In this document: positions 28,104 to 35,830 of the stretch, piece after piece
Layout of the letters: every line of letters starts with the position of its first letter
Position numbering within the stretch: position 1 is the stretch's first letter
Source of the DNA: Streptomyces longispororuber
GTDB lineage: Bacteria > Actinomycetota > Actinomycetes > Streptomycetales > Streptomycetaceae
Assembly: GCF_014656095.1 (NCBI RefSeq)
Contig: NZ_BNBT01000022.1
Location: 23,956 to 76,645 of the forward strand
Direction: 5' to 3'
DNA length: 52,690 nt
The notes under the pieces: generated by a model
The model's input: only the letters and a program-made list of their open reading frames with translations
Told to the model about the DNA's origin: nothing
Databases searched by the model: none
Position numbers and translations under genes: made by a program

Positions 28104-28364
28104 CTACTCCTTCAGGTTGCCGATGAAAGCGGCCCAGGCGTGGGAAGGGAAGAGGAGGTTGGGGCCTTCGGAGTTCTTGGAGTCGCGGACGGGGACGACG
28201 TCCGGGTGGCCGTCACCTACTTCGAGGCAGTTGCCGCCCTCCCCGCCGCTGTACGTGGACTTGCGCCAGCGGGCTATCTCCAGGCAGTTGCCGCCACTAC
28301 CGTCGCTGTAGCTGGATTTGTGCCATGTGGCTGCGCTCAAGTCGTACTCAGGGCTGATCGTCAT
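28104..28364 (-). CDS. DUF397 protein with duplicated motif
   Basis: An 86-residue DUF397 protein, the usual small partner of WhiJ-like HTH regulators. The family motif W.KS.YS.G.GGNCLE is present twice (WHKSSYSDGSGGNCLEIA and WRKSTYSGGEGGNCLEV), whereas one copy is usual; the rest (VPVRDSKNSEGP, AWAAFIGNLK) is the normal family end. The start overlaps the HTH gene by 17 bases, and the ribosome site AGAGGAT lies inside that gene, so the two are tightly coupled. In WhiJ systems the DUF397 protein modulates the DNA-binding protein during development; the same is inferred here. Confidence 0.9.
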   Translation of the reverse strand: MTISPEYDLSAATWHKSSYSDGSGGNCLEIARWRKSTYSGGEGGNCLEVGDGHPDVVPVRDSKNSEGPNLLFPSHAWAAFIGNLKE

Positions 28365-29187
28365 GCGCGTAATCCTCTGCCACTGATTCGATCAGGGCCA
28401 GGGACTCTTGGGGTGACAACGCGCTGGCCCCCAACAAATCGTAAGCGAGTTCGTAGCGGACGACAGTGGCTGGATCGTCTTCCAGCCGACCCGTGCCGGA
28501 GCCTTCGAAGTAGACGAGCGGAGGGGCATCGTCGAAGGCCATCAGCTTGAGGGAGCCGCCCATCGAAGTGTGAGCACCCGCCGTGAACGGCATGACCTGC
28601 GCGATGATCCGGCACTTCCGGGCCAGCGCTGCGATGTGTCGCAGTGCCTCGGCCATGCACTGGCGACCGCCGACCACCCTGCGCAGCACTGCCTCGTCAA
28701 GGACCGCCCACAACAACGGGCTTGTTGGATCAGCGAGGATGTGGGCTCGCTCCAGCCGAGCCGTCACCAACTCGTCGATGACGCTGTCCGGGGCCGTGGG
28801 CTGGTAGGCGCGGAAAACAGCCCGCGCGTACCCCGGCGTCTGCAACAACCCCGGAATCAGCAGCGGCGCGTACTCCCGGATGGCAGTAGCGATCGCTTCG
28901 GACTCCGCTGCCTCCGCGAAGTGGTCCGGGTACTTGGACTTCGCCAGGGCGCCGCAGTTGCGGGTGAAGAACGTGTCCGTGCCGAGGGTTTCGTCGAAGT
29001 GGCGGGCGTACTCCAGGTGCATGCGGCGCGTACCGGCCTCCAACTGGCCGATGAAGGAGCCGCTGACGAACAGCGGGGCGCCGAGGGCCTCTTGGCTGAG
29101 GCCCGCCCGTTCACGGGCGTGGCGAAGCTCCGCGCCCAGTAAAGCGCGGGGGTTGGAGGAGGGGTCGAGGTCCTTGGGTCGGGTCAT
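28348..29187 (-). CDS. WhiJ-like XRE regulator with DUF5753 domain
   Basis: A 279-residue regulator. The HTH (about 15-75) has LGAELRHARERAGLSQEALGA and SFIGQLEAGTRRM; the DUF5753 sensor domain (about 90-265) has the typical LLIPGLLQTPGYARAVF, LWAVLDEAVLRR and QVMPFTAGAHTSMGGSLKL. The ATG at 29187 follows AGGAG. It forms an operon with the DUF397 gene and is divergent from two small coupled genes. Such loci (whiJ and paralogues) are numerous in Streptomyces and tie development to unknown signals. Base use is visibly less GC-biased than in neighbouring core genes, which hints at horizontal gain. Confidence 0.92.
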   Translation of the reverse strand: MTRPKDLDPSSNPRALLGAELRHARERAGLSQEALGAPLFVSGSFIGQLEAGTRRMHLEYARHFDETLGTDTFFTRNCGALAKSKYPDHFAEAAESEAIATAIREYAPLLIPGLLQTPGYARAVFRAYQPTAPDSVIDELVTARLERAHILADPTSPLLWAVLDEAVLRRVVGGRQCMAEALRHIAALARKCRIIAQVMPFTAGAHTSMGGSLKLMAFDDAPPLVYFEGSGTGRLEDDPATVVRYELAYDLLGASALSPQESLALIESVAEDYAHDDQP

Positions 29188-29299
29188 GGTGGGGGCTCCT
29201 CGGACAGCGGAGGTTGTTGGGAGACCTGCGCTTTTCAGGGTAGGCGGGAGCGAACACCCTGGGTGAGGAACGGTCAACACTCAGTAGAAAGGCGTAGCT
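29188..29299. promoter_or_regulatory. Divergent promoter region of WhiJ-like locus
   Basis: A 112-bp AT-richer gap between the divergent regulator and the first small gene. It contains an imperfect inverted pair CAGGGTAGGCGGGAG / CACCCTGGGTG near 29235-29265. Probably both promoters and the regulator's own site lie here. Confidence 0.4.
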
Positions 29300-29515
29300 A
29301 TGGCGATGACGCCGGAAGAGCGAGGGCGGGCGGCCGAGGACACGGTGGCGGCGCTGCGGGCGGAGCTGGCCCGCGTCGGCGTGACCCTGCCGTCGCTGCG
29401 GGTGGACCCGCTGACCATGGCGGCGCGGGCCCCGTACCCGCTGGTGGAGCTGGGCCGGTGCAACCTGGACACCGCGATGCGCCTCGTGGCGGTGTTGCGC
29501 GAGGCGGGGCGGTGA
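29300..29515 (+). CDS. Small helical protein of WhiJ-like locus
   Basis: A 71-residue protein of unknown function (EERGRAAEDTVAALRAELARVGVTLPSL...LVELGRCNLDTAMRLVAVLREAG). It is predicted mostly helical with no membrane segment. The ATG at 29300 follows GAAAGG. It overlaps the next small gene by GTGA. Proteins of this look commonly sit opposite WhiJ-like regulators in Streptomyces; the role is unknown. Confidence 0.8.
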   Translation: MAMTPEERGRAAEDTVAALRAELARVGVTLPSLRVDPLTMAARAPYPLVELGRCNLDTAMRLVAVLREAGR

Positions 29516-29724
29516 GCACCGCGGGCCCCGCGGAGTACGTGGTCGACGTACGGGACGGCAGGGTGGGTCAGGTGATGGGCCGCGAGGGCGGCTATGTGCA
29601 ACTGCGGCCGGTGGGCGGCGGGCGGGAGTGGGACTGCCCGCCGCACGCCACGGCCCCGGCCCCGGTGGCGGAGGTGCTGCGGGAGCGGGTCCGCCGGGTG
29701 AACCGGGAGGGCAGGCTGCCGTGA
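29512..29724 (+). CDS. Small conserved protein of WhiJ-like locus
   Basis: A 70-residue protein starting at the GTG that overlaps the previous stop (GTGA). It contains YVVDVRDGRVGQVMGREGGYVQLRPVGGGREWDCPP, a compact beta-rich module often seen beside WhiJ-like and DUF397 genes, then a short basic helix (VLRERVRRVNREGRL). The function is unknown. Coupling to the upstream small gene indicates a two-gene operon. Confidence 0.8.
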   Translation: MSTAGPAEYVVDVRDGRVGQVMGREGGYVQLRPVGGGREWDCPPHATAPAPVAEVLRERVRRVNREGRLP

Positions 29725-29837
29725 CGGGGTCCCGGTCCCGGTCGCCTCGTCGTGGGACGCTGGGGGAGAGTGGACACGGGCCGTGGACTCGTCGGTCCAC
29801 GCTCACGCGCCGCAGGCTTCTAGGGAAGGGACCCGCG

Positions 29838-30440
29838 ATGACCGCCGTACCGGTCGGACACGACACGGCTCCGGACCGCCGGTCGTGGGACTACCTGCTC
29901 CGGACCTGGTGTGAGCTGGACGTGCCGGAGGGGTGGCACGCCGAGATCGACGAAGGGCAGATCGTCTTGGTACCGCCGCCGCACAGGCACCACAACGAGA
30001 TCGCGGACGTGCTCCAGAGGTCTCTCTACCGGACGCTCCCGGACGAACTGGGGGTGTACCAGACCCTCGGCATCCACATCGCGGCCTGGGGGAAGCTGTA
30101 CGTGCCCGACCTGGTGGTGGCCCCTCGGGACACCGTCGTCGACGTCGACCCCGACAGCACCGATCCCCTGGACGCCGCGGAGGCCCTGCTCGTCGTCGAG
30201 ATCACCTCGCGGAGCAACGCCAAGGACGACCGGGTCAAGAAGGTGTGGGCCTATGCCCACGCCCCTGTACCGGTCTACCTGCTCGTGGACCGCTTCGACG
30301 AGCACGGGCCCACCGTCACGGTGTTCAGCGAGCCGCAGAACGGGGCGTACAAGCACGCCGAGCGGGTGCCGTTCGGGGAGCGGTTCGTGTGTCCGGAGCC
30401 GCTCGGAGCGACGGTGGACACGGCGGCGTTCCCGGGCTGA
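29838..30440 (+). CDS. Uma2 family (DUF820) endonuclease-like protein
   Basis: A 200-residue PD-(D/E)XK-fold protein of the Uma2/DUF820 family, widespread in Streptomyces and cyanobacteria. The core has the family pattern: GWHAEIDEGQIVLVPPP, HHNEIADVL, the strand YVPDLVVAPRD (catalytic Asp), LLVVEITSRSN (E-x-T/K strand) and KVWAYAHAPVPVYLLVDR. Nuclease activity is inferred from the fold; no target is known. The ATG at 29838 follows AGGGAC. Its stop and the murQ stop lie in one 14-bp palindrome. Confidence 0.87.
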   Translation: MTAVPVGHDTAPDRRSWDYLLRTWCELDVPEGWHAEIDEGQIVLVPPPHRHHNEIADVLQRSLYRTLPDELGVYQTLGIHIAAWGKLYVPDLVVAPRDTVVDVDPDSTDPLDAAEALLVVEITSRSNAKDDRVKKVWAYAHAPVPVYLLVDRFDEHGPTVTVFSEPQNGAYKHAERVPFGERFVCPEPLGATVDTAAFPG

Positions 30441-30450
30441 CCCGGGTCAG
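30437..30450. other. Palindrome holding two convergent stop codons
   Basis: CTGACCCGGGTCAG is a perfect palindrome that contains the TGA of the Uma2 gene (30438-30440) and, on the other strand, the TGA of murQ (30447-30449). It is too short to be a confident terminator. Confidence 0.6.
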
Positions 30451-31388
30451 GCGCCGTTCGCCGCTGTCAGGGCCGCGCGGAGGTGGCCGTTCGACTGGGT
30501 GAGGAGGCGCGCCGCCGTGGGGGCGTCGACGTCGCCGAGGATCGTGAGGATCGCGTTCTTCACCTCGCCGTCCGTGGCGGCGAGGGCGCGCTCGATCTCG
30601 GCGTCGGGGGCGCCCGTCGCCAGGGCGACGATGTGGCGGGAGCGGGCCCGCAGCTTCTCGTTGGAGGCGCGGACGTCGACCATGAGGTTCCCGTACGTCT
30701 TGCCCAGGCGGATCATCGTGATCGTCGAGATCATGTTGAGGACGAGCTTCTGCGCCGTGCCCGCCTTCAGGCGGGTGGACCCGGTGAGGAGTTCGGGGCC
30801 GACGACGACCTCGATGCCGTGCTCGGCCGCCGCCGCGAGCGCGCTGCCCGCGTTGCAGGACAGGCCGATGGTCAGGGCCAGGCGGGCGCGGGCGTACTCG
30901 ACGGCGCCGATCGCGTACGGGGTGCGGCCCGAGGCCGAGACGCCCACCACCGTGTCGTCGGGGGTGAGGGCCAGCGCCTCCAGGTCCTCGGCGGCGAGCG
31001 CCCCGCTGTCCTCGGCGCCCTCCACGGCGGTGACCAGGGCCGGGGGGCCGCCCGCGATCAGGCCGATCACGTCCGCGGGGCTGGTGTTGAACGTGGGCGG
31101 GCACTCGGACGCGTCCAGCACGCCGAGCCGCCCGGCCGTGCCCGCGCCCGCGTAGATCAGGCGGCCGCCCCGGGCCATGCGCTCGGCGGTGGCGTCGATG
31201 GCGGCGGCGATGCGGGGGAGCTGCGCGGCGACGGCGGTGGGCACGGAGGCGTCCTCGCCGTTCATGATCCGTGCGATCTCCAGGGTGGGCAGCCGGTCGA
31301 TCTCGGCCAGCTCGGGCCGGAAGGCCTCGGTGGTGAGGGCGGCGAGCTGCGCCCGCAGGTCGTGGTGGCCGTCGGAGGTGGAGGTCAT
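30447..31388 (-). CDS. murQ: N-acetylmuramic acid 6-phosphate etherase
   Basis: A 313-residue SIS-domain lyase that cleaves MurNAc-6-phosphate into GlcNAc-6-phosphate and D-lactate, feeding the NagA reaction. Family motifs: GRLIYAGAGTAGRLGVLDA, ECPPTFNTSP, GVSASGRTPY, GSTRLKAGTAQKLVLNMIST and YGNLMVDV. The ATG at 31388 gives the normal length. It lies downstream of the RpiR-type regulator in the same direction with a 103-bp gap. Together with nagK/nagA elsewhere in the window it completes part of peptidoglycan amino-sugar recycling. Confidence 0.96.
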   Translation of the reverse strand: MTSTSDGHHDLRAQLAALTTEAFRPELAEIDRLPTLEIARIMNGEDASVPTAVAAQLPRIAAAIDATAERMARGGRLIYAGAGTAGRLGVLDASECPPTFNTSPADVIGLIAGGPPALVTAVEGAEDSGALAAEDLEALALTPDDTVVGVSASGRTPYAIGAVEYARARLALTIGLSCNAGSALAAAAEHGIEVVVGPELLTGSTRLKAGTAQKLVLNMISTITMIRLGKTYGNLMVDVRASNEKLRARSRHIVALATGAPDAEIERALAATDGEVKNAILTILGDVDAPTAARLLTQSNGHLRAALTAANGA

Positions 31389-31491
31389 GGGAACAGCGGC
31401 TCTCTCGGAGAGGGGGTGGATGGGGTGTGCCGGTCCGCCCGGTGTCCGCGGGCGGGCGCGGGGCGTGGCGGGGCGGTGTGCCCCGGCGGGC

Positions 31492-32391
31492 TCAGCCGTT
31501 GCGGTGCCGGTGCGCCAGAGCCTCGTACGACGCGGCGAGGGCGGGCGCGGCCGTCTCGTACGTGCGCTGCGCCACCCCGACGAAGAGGCAGTCCACGACG
31601 AGCAGTTGGCTCGTACGGGACGACATCGCGGCGGGGCGCAGCTCGCTCTCGCGGGCGGTGGACGTGGTCAGTATGTGGTCGGCGTAGGCGGAGACCAGGC
31701 CGTCGGGGCGGCCGGTCACGGCGATCGTCGTCGCGCCGTGCTCGAAGGCCACCCGCAGCGGCTCGATCACGTCGCCGGTCGAACCGGAGTGGGTGATCGC
31801 GATCGCCACGTCCTTGGCCCGCAGCGTCACGGCATTGGTGACCGCCAGGTGCGGGTCGGAGTGCGCGTGCGCGACATGGCCGATGCGTAGCAGCTTCTGC
31901 GCCAGGTCCTGGGCGACCAGGCCGGAGGCGGCCACGCCGTAGATCTCCGTGCGGCGCGCGGCGGCCAGCGCGGCGACGGCCGCCCCGAGCTGCACGGTGT
32001 CGAGCCCGGCGGCCGTGTCGGCGAGGGTCTGCTGCTCGTCGTACGCGAGCTTGGCGACCACGTCCGCGATCGGGTCGTCCACGGCGATGTCCGCCGTCAC
32101 GGCGGGCGCCCGGCCCGACTGCTGGTGGGCGGCCAGGCCCGCGAGGGCGAGCCTGAGGTCGCGGTAGCCCGGGTAGCCGAGCAGGCGGGCCGTGCGCACG
32201 ACCGTCGCCTCGCTGGTGCCGGTGAGCTCGGCCAGGCCGGTGACCGTGAGGGCGGCGCAGCCCGCCGGGTCGCCCGCGACCGCCTCGGCGACGCGCTGCA
32301 TGGACCGCGTCATCGACGGCGCCAGCGTGCGTACCTTGGCCGCGAGGGCGGCGGGGGCGGGCGGGGCGCCTCCCGCGAAAATTTCCTTCAC
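31492..32391 (-). CDS. MurR/RpiR family transcriptional regulator
   Basis: A 299-residue regulator with an N-terminal RpiR HTH (MTRSMQRVAEAVAGDPAGCAALTVTGLAELTGTSEATVVRTARLLGYPGYRDLR, about residues 25-80) and a C-terminal SIS domain (about 115-260) with IYGVAASGLVAQDLAQKL and AITHSGSTGDVIEPL. The GTG at 32391 is preferred because GAGGTGA lies 8 bases upstream; GTG 32403 would add four residues. Its position before murQ suggests control by MurNAc-6-P or GlcNAc-6-P, like E. coli MurR. A palindrome and a TTTTCAG-type inverted repeat overlap its start region. Confidence 0.9.
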   Translation of the reverse strand: MKEIFAGGAPPAPAALAAKVRTLAPSMTRSMQRVAEAVAGDPAGCAALTVTGLAELTGTSEATVVRTARLLGYPGYRDLRLALAGLAAHQQSGRAPAVTADIAVDDPIADVVAKLAYDEQQTLADTAAGLDTVQLGAAVAALAAARRTEIYGVAASGLVAQDLAQKLLRIGHVAHAHSDPHLAVTNAVTLRAKDVAIAITHSGSTGDVIEPLRVAFEHGATTIAVTGRPDGLVSAYADHILTTSTARESELRPAAMSSRTSQLLVVDCLFVGVAQRTYETAAPALAASYEALAHRHRNG

Positions 32392-32393
32392 GT

Positions 32394-32423
32394 CAGAGGT
32401 CACCTCTGGAAGGTATTTTCAGG
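32394..32423. promoter_or_regulatory. Candidate operator(s) of the RpiR-type regulator
   Basis: CAGAGGT-C-ACCTCTG (32394-32408) is a perfect 7-bp-arm palindrome and overlaps the ribosome site. An adjoining CTGGAAGGTATTTTCAG (32405-32421) has the CTGNAA-N5-TTNCAG symmetry. Either could be the autoregulatory site. A perfect match to a known RpiR motif cannot be claimed. Confidence 0.4.
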
Positions 32424-32446
32424 CCGGGGGCGGGGTCAAGGGTGGT

Positions 32447-32494
32447 GCGGGGGTCTGTGCGGGGGTCTGCGCGGGGGTCTGCGCGGGGGGCTGC
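32447..32494 (+). repeat. 12-bp tandem repeat, four units
   Basis: Four copies of GCGGGGGTCTG(T/C), the last with one change, in the divergent spacer between the RpiR-type gene and the next plus-strand gene. Confidence 0.85.
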
Positions 32495-32555
32495 GCCCGC
32501 CGCCGCGGGTGCTCTCCGGCGGCCGGTCCGTGACGTACGGGGCGACAATGGCTGC

Positions 32556-32912
32556 ATGGACACGATTGACCCTCTGGAGCAGGCGTTGCACGCGGCCCGC
32601 GCCCTCGTCCTCGCCGACCTCGCCGCGCGCGAGGTCGCGCAGGCCGACGTCGTCTCCTTCGTCGAGGAGTCCGTGGCGCACCGCCGCTGGTGGGTCGAGC
32701 AGTGGCCCGAGGGCGCCGCGTACGTCGCCGGGCTCGTCGCACAGGACGTCCAGGACAAGATCCTGGAACGGTACGGGCGGTGGCCGCTGTGCCCGGTGTG
32801 CGGGTCGGGCGAGCCGCACGCCCTGGACGTGGAGCCCGAGCTGGGGCCCGACCCGCACTGGGTGTGCGGCAAGGCCGGCGTCGTGGTCGCGCCGGTGGGC
32901 AGCCTGACGTGA
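32556..32912 (+). CDS. Conserved hypothetical protein with CxxC motif
   Basis: A 118-residue protein. The N-terminal half is helical (PLEQALHAARALVLADLAAREVAQADVVSFVEESV). The second half has WPLCPVCGSGEPHALDVEPELGPDPHWVCGKAGVVVAPVG, a CPVC plus later His and Cys that could bind zinc. The function is unknown. The ATG at 32556 is used. Its stop overlaps the DUF4031 start as GTGA, so the two form an operon. Confidence 0.8.
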   Translation: MDTIDPLEQALHAARALVLADLAAREVAQADVVSFVEESVAHRRWWVEQWPEGAAYVAGLVAQDVQDKILERYGRWPLCPVCGSGEPHALDVEPELGPDPHWVCGKAGVVVAPVGSLT

Positions 32913-33172
32913 CGCTCTACATCGACCCGCCCACCTGGCCGGGGCACGGGCGGCTCTGGTCCCACCTGGTCAGCGACGTCTCGTACGAGGAGCTGCACGC
33001 CTTCGCTGCGCGCATCGGGGCGCCTCGGCGGGCCTTCGACCGGGACCACTACGACGTGCCGGCGGAGCGGTACGCGGATGCGGTGGGGGCGGGGGCTGTG
33101 GAGGTGGGGTCGCGGGAGTTGGTGCGGAGGCTTACGGGGGCGGGGTTGCGGCGGCGGAAGGGGCGGGGGTAG
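32909..33172 (+). CDS. DUF4031 domain protein
   Basis: An 87-residue protein covering nearly one DUF4031 domain: TLYIDPPTWPGHGRLWSHLVSD, ELHAFAARIGAPRRAFDRDHYDVP and ELVRRLTGAGLRRRK. The family is widespread in actinobacteria; no function is established. The GTG at 32909 overlaps the stop of the upstream gene (GTGA). Confidence 0.88.
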   Translation: MTLYIDPPTWPGHGRLWSHLVSDVSYEELHAFAARIGAPRRAFDRDHYDVPAERYADAVGAGAVEVGSRELVRRLTGAGLRRRKGRG

Positions 33173-33654
33173 GCCCTGCCGGGAGCTCCCCAAGCCCGCC
33201 CCTTCCCCGCCCCCAGAGGCTGCCGCCCCTGGCCCCCGCCCGTCTCACCTGGGGCTCCGCCCCTTTCCCCCGTCATCGGCGCTCCGCGCCTCGTCCTCAA
33301 TCGCCGGACGGGCTGGAATTCCTGGAGCCTCGCCGTTTCCGCCTGGGGCTCCGCCCCTTTCCCCGTCATTGGCGCTCCGCGCCTCGTCCTCAAACGCCGG
33401 ACGGGCTGAAAGTGCTCTCGACTCGCCGTCGTCGGCTGGACGGGCCGGGGTGTCCTCGACTCGCCGTTGCCGGGTGTCCGTCAGCCGACGACGGTGCCCG
33501 GCGGACGCTTCCAGCCCGTCCGGCGATTGAGGACGAGGCCGCCAGGCCGATCACGCCCGCAGGTGTCGGCGGTGGGACGCGGGACGCATCCAGCCCGTCC
33601 GGCGTTTGAGGACGAGGCCGTCAGGCCGGTTGGGGGTGGGGGGTGGGGGTGGGT
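33173..33654. repeat. Convergent spacer: composite of dispersed elements
   Basis: No gene. Two long reverse copies of the dispersed element (33249-33315 and 33343-33408) are followed by a CTCGACTCGCCGTCGTCGG linker and two forward 26-bp modules (33512-33537 and 33591-33616). The pattern reverse-linker-forward-forward, including the linker between the two forward copies, is repeated almost identically at 35504-35741. Confidence 0.88.
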
Positions 33655-34734
33655 TCAGGGTGTGCGTTCGTAGGTGTGCAGGGTGTCGCGGTTGGCTGTG
33701 CGGGTGTAGCCCGACCTGGTGAGGACCGCCTCCGAGGCGGTGTTGCCCTCGTTGACCACCGCGCGCAGGCCCCTGACGCCGGGGAGGGTGAGGGCCCAGG
33801 CCGAGAGGGTGCGCAGGGCCTCGGTGGCGTAGCCCTCGCCGCGGGCCGCCGGGACCAGGTCGTAGCCGACCTCCGCCCAGCCCTCCTCGTCGGGGGCGCC
33901 GTGGAAGCCCATGGCGCCGATCGCCCGCTGGTCGGAGCGGCGCACCAGCGCGTACGAACCCCACTCCGGGCGGTGCGTGCCCGCCTCGTACGCCTTCACG
34001 ACGTGGCCGGCGCCCACCCGCGTACCGTCGCAGGGACCGCCCTCGATCCAGTCGAAGCCGCCGGTGCCGCCCGCCGCCAGGTCCGCCGCCGCGGGCGGCG
34101 CGATCTCCAGGAGCTCGACGCGCTCCGCGGGCAGGTGGACCTGGTTGTGCCAGCGCCACCGCTCCAGGCGGGCCCGGCCCGGCAGCGTGCCCCGGCCGGT
34201 CGCCCACAGCAGCGTCTCCCAGTGCGAGGCGCCGTCCCGCGCGGGCGGCACGTGCGGGAACTGCCAGGCCAGCAGGGACTCGCAGAGCCGCGCCGGCGGC
34301 TCGTACGGCACGCCGAAGGCCCGCAGCACGTCGTACGTGTGCAGCAGCAGCTCCACGATGCCCATGGCCGCGAAGCCGCGCGCGTCCGCGCTGCCGTGCG
34401 GGAACGGGTGGTAGCCCCGCGCCCCGCGCGGCACGGTCCGCACCACCGCCGCCAGCAGGCCGCCCGACGCCTCGACGGCGTGCACCGCCTCCAGCGGGCC
34501 CGTGCCCTCGTCCAGGCGGATGTCGATCGGGACGTACGCGTCCTTCGCCCGGCCCGTGAGCTGCGCCGCGTACGCGGTGAAGTCGCTGACGACGTGCTCC
34601 GCCGTCGCGAGGCAGCTCCACTCCAGGCCGCCCGCCGGGACCGTCCAGTCGTACTCCGCCGTCGCCACCGCGCGCAGCGCCCGCCCCGCGTGCGCCACCG
34701 CCTCGTCGATCTCGTCCCCACCCATGCTCAGCAT
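33655..34734 (-). CDS. Fusion of DinB/maleylpyruvate-isomerase-like domain with GNAT acetyltransferase
   Basis: A 359-residue two-domain protein. Residues about 1-190 resemble the DinB/mycothiol-dependent isomerase helical bundle (WSCLATAEHVVSDFTAYAAQL; MGIVELLLHTYDVLRAFG). Residues about 190-359 form a RimJ-type GNAT domain (YALVRRSDQRAIGAMGFHGAP, AEVGYDLVPAARGEGYATEALRTL with the acetyl-CoA loop, VNEGNTASEAVLTRSGY). The combination is unusual; the substrate is unknown. It starts 9 bases after the stop of the HD-domain gene and is certainly cotranscribed with it. The ATG at 34725 is an alternative start. Confidence 0.85.
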   Translation of the reverse strand: MLSMGGDEIDEAVAHAGRALRAVATAEYDWTVPAGGLEWSCLATAEHVVSDFTAYAAQLTGRAKDAYVPIDIRLDEGTGPLEAVHAVEASGGLLAAVVRTVPRGARGYHPFPHGSADARGFAAMGIVELLLHTYDVLRAFGVPYEPPARLCESLLAWQFPHVPPARDGASHWETLLWATGRGTLPGRARLERWRWHNQVHLPAERVELLEIAPPAAADLAAGGTGGFDWIEGGPCDGTRVGAGHVVKAYEAGTHRPEWGSYALVRRSDQRAIGAMGFHGAPDEEGWAEVGYDLVPAARGEGYATEALRTLSAWALTLPGVRGLRAVVNEGNTASEAVLTRSGYTRTANRDTLHTYERTP

Positions 34735-34743
34735 GCGGCGAGG

Positions 34744-35412
34744 CTACGTCAGCAAGGTCAGTTCGGCCGACAGGTTTTCCCTGGCCGGGGCCTCCCAGTG
34801 CGCGGTGCCGTGCGGCGTGCGGAACAGGCGGGGCAGGGCGAGGAGTTGGCGCAGCACGTCGGCGCGGCCGGGGCGGAAGACGTCGTCGGGGACGAAGGCG
34901 TACTCCTCGCGGACCGCCGCGGCGTAGGCCGCGTACGCGTCCGGGGGCGCGGCGAGGATCGCCAGGTCGGCGTCGCACAGGACCTCGCCGTTGCGGTCCC
35001 CCTCGGCGGGGTCGTGGGTGACGGTGAGGCGGACCAGGCGGGCCACTTCCGCCGTGGCCTCGGGGGGCAGGCCCGCCTCGGGGAGGGCGCGCTCGGCCAG
35101 GCGGGCGCTGCGCTCCTCGTTCTCGGAGCGGTCCGGGGCGTAGACGGCGTCGTGGAACCAGGCTGCCAGCCGCACCAAGTGCGGGGTGTCCGCGTGCTGT
35201 TCGAGGGTGTCGATGTGGTCGAGGACGGTGGTGAGGTGGGTGAGGGTGTGGTAGCGGCGGTGGGGTTCTGACCAGCGGGTGAGGAGGTTGTCGGCGTAGG
35301 GGGTGGGGTCGGGGGTGTTGCTTTCGCTGTCGCTTTCGCTTTGGCCTTCGCGGCGGGCGGCTTGGAGGGTGGTGGTCCAGCGGGTGCGGAGCTGGTCGTG
35401 GGGCTGGGGCAT
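34744..35412 (-). CDS. HD-domain phosphohydrolase-like protein
   Basis: A 222-residue HD-superfamily protein. RRYHTLTHLTTVLDHI provides the first His, LAAWFHDAVYAPDRSENEERSA the HD pair and LCDADLAILAA the distal Asp, the order seen in predicted metal-dependent HD phosphohydrolases. The substrate is unknown; nucleotides are typical. The ATG at 35412 follows AGGG and abuts one end of the dispersed intergenic element, so its promoter would lie in that repeat. It is the first gene of an operon with the DinB-GNAT fusion. Confidence 0.87.
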   Translation of the reverse strand: MPQPHDQLRTRWTTTLQAARREGQSESDSESNTPDPTPYADNLLTRWSEPHRRYHTLTHLTTVLDHIDTLEQHADTPHLVRLAAWFHDAVYAPDRSENEERSARLAERALPEAGLPPEATAEVARLVRLTVTHDPAEGDRNGEVLCDADLAILAAPPDAYAAYAAAVREEYAFVPDDVFRPGRADVLRQLLALPRLFRTPHGTAHWEAPARENLSAELTLLT

Positions 35413-35830
35413 GGGCCGACCCTACGCGGGGCCCACGCGGGGCGCCCCAGACCCACCCCTTCCCGAACCGGTGGCTGCCGCCCCCGGCCCCCCGCCCTTT
35501 CGTCTGGGGCTCCGCCCCTCTCCCCCACAACGGCGCTCCGCGCCTCGTCCTCAATCGCCGGACGGGCTGAACTGTCTCGACTCGCCGTCGTCGGGTGCCC
35601 GTCCGTCCGCCGACGACGGCGCCCGGCGGAGGCGTTCAGCCCGTCCGGCGTTTGAGGACGAGGCCGTCAGGCCGATCACGTCCGCAGGTGACGGCGGCGG
35701 GACGCGGGACGGATCCAGCCCGTCCGGCGTTTGAGGACGAGGCCGGAGGCCGGTTGAGGGTGGGTGGGTGGGGGAGGGGTTGTGCTGCGGGCGTTGCCAT
35801 CCGCGGGGGTGGGGCGGTTGGGTGGCGGGC
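35413..35830. repeat. Divergent spacer: second composite of dispersed elements
   Basis: No gene. It contains a long reverse element (35504-35569, continuing as the GC-rich tail to about 35412), the CTCGACTCGCCGTCGTCGG linker, and forward 26-bp modules at 35637-35662 and 35716-35741. It is closely similar to the block at 33.25-33.62 kb and in the same orientation, so the HD/DinB-GNAT operon is flanked by direct repeats. Confidence 0.88.

Noticed and set aside
28570..29142. 190-codon frame antisense to the WhiJ-like regulator
   Set aside because: The opposite strand encodes a clear HTH-DUF5753 protein; the frame is a shadow.
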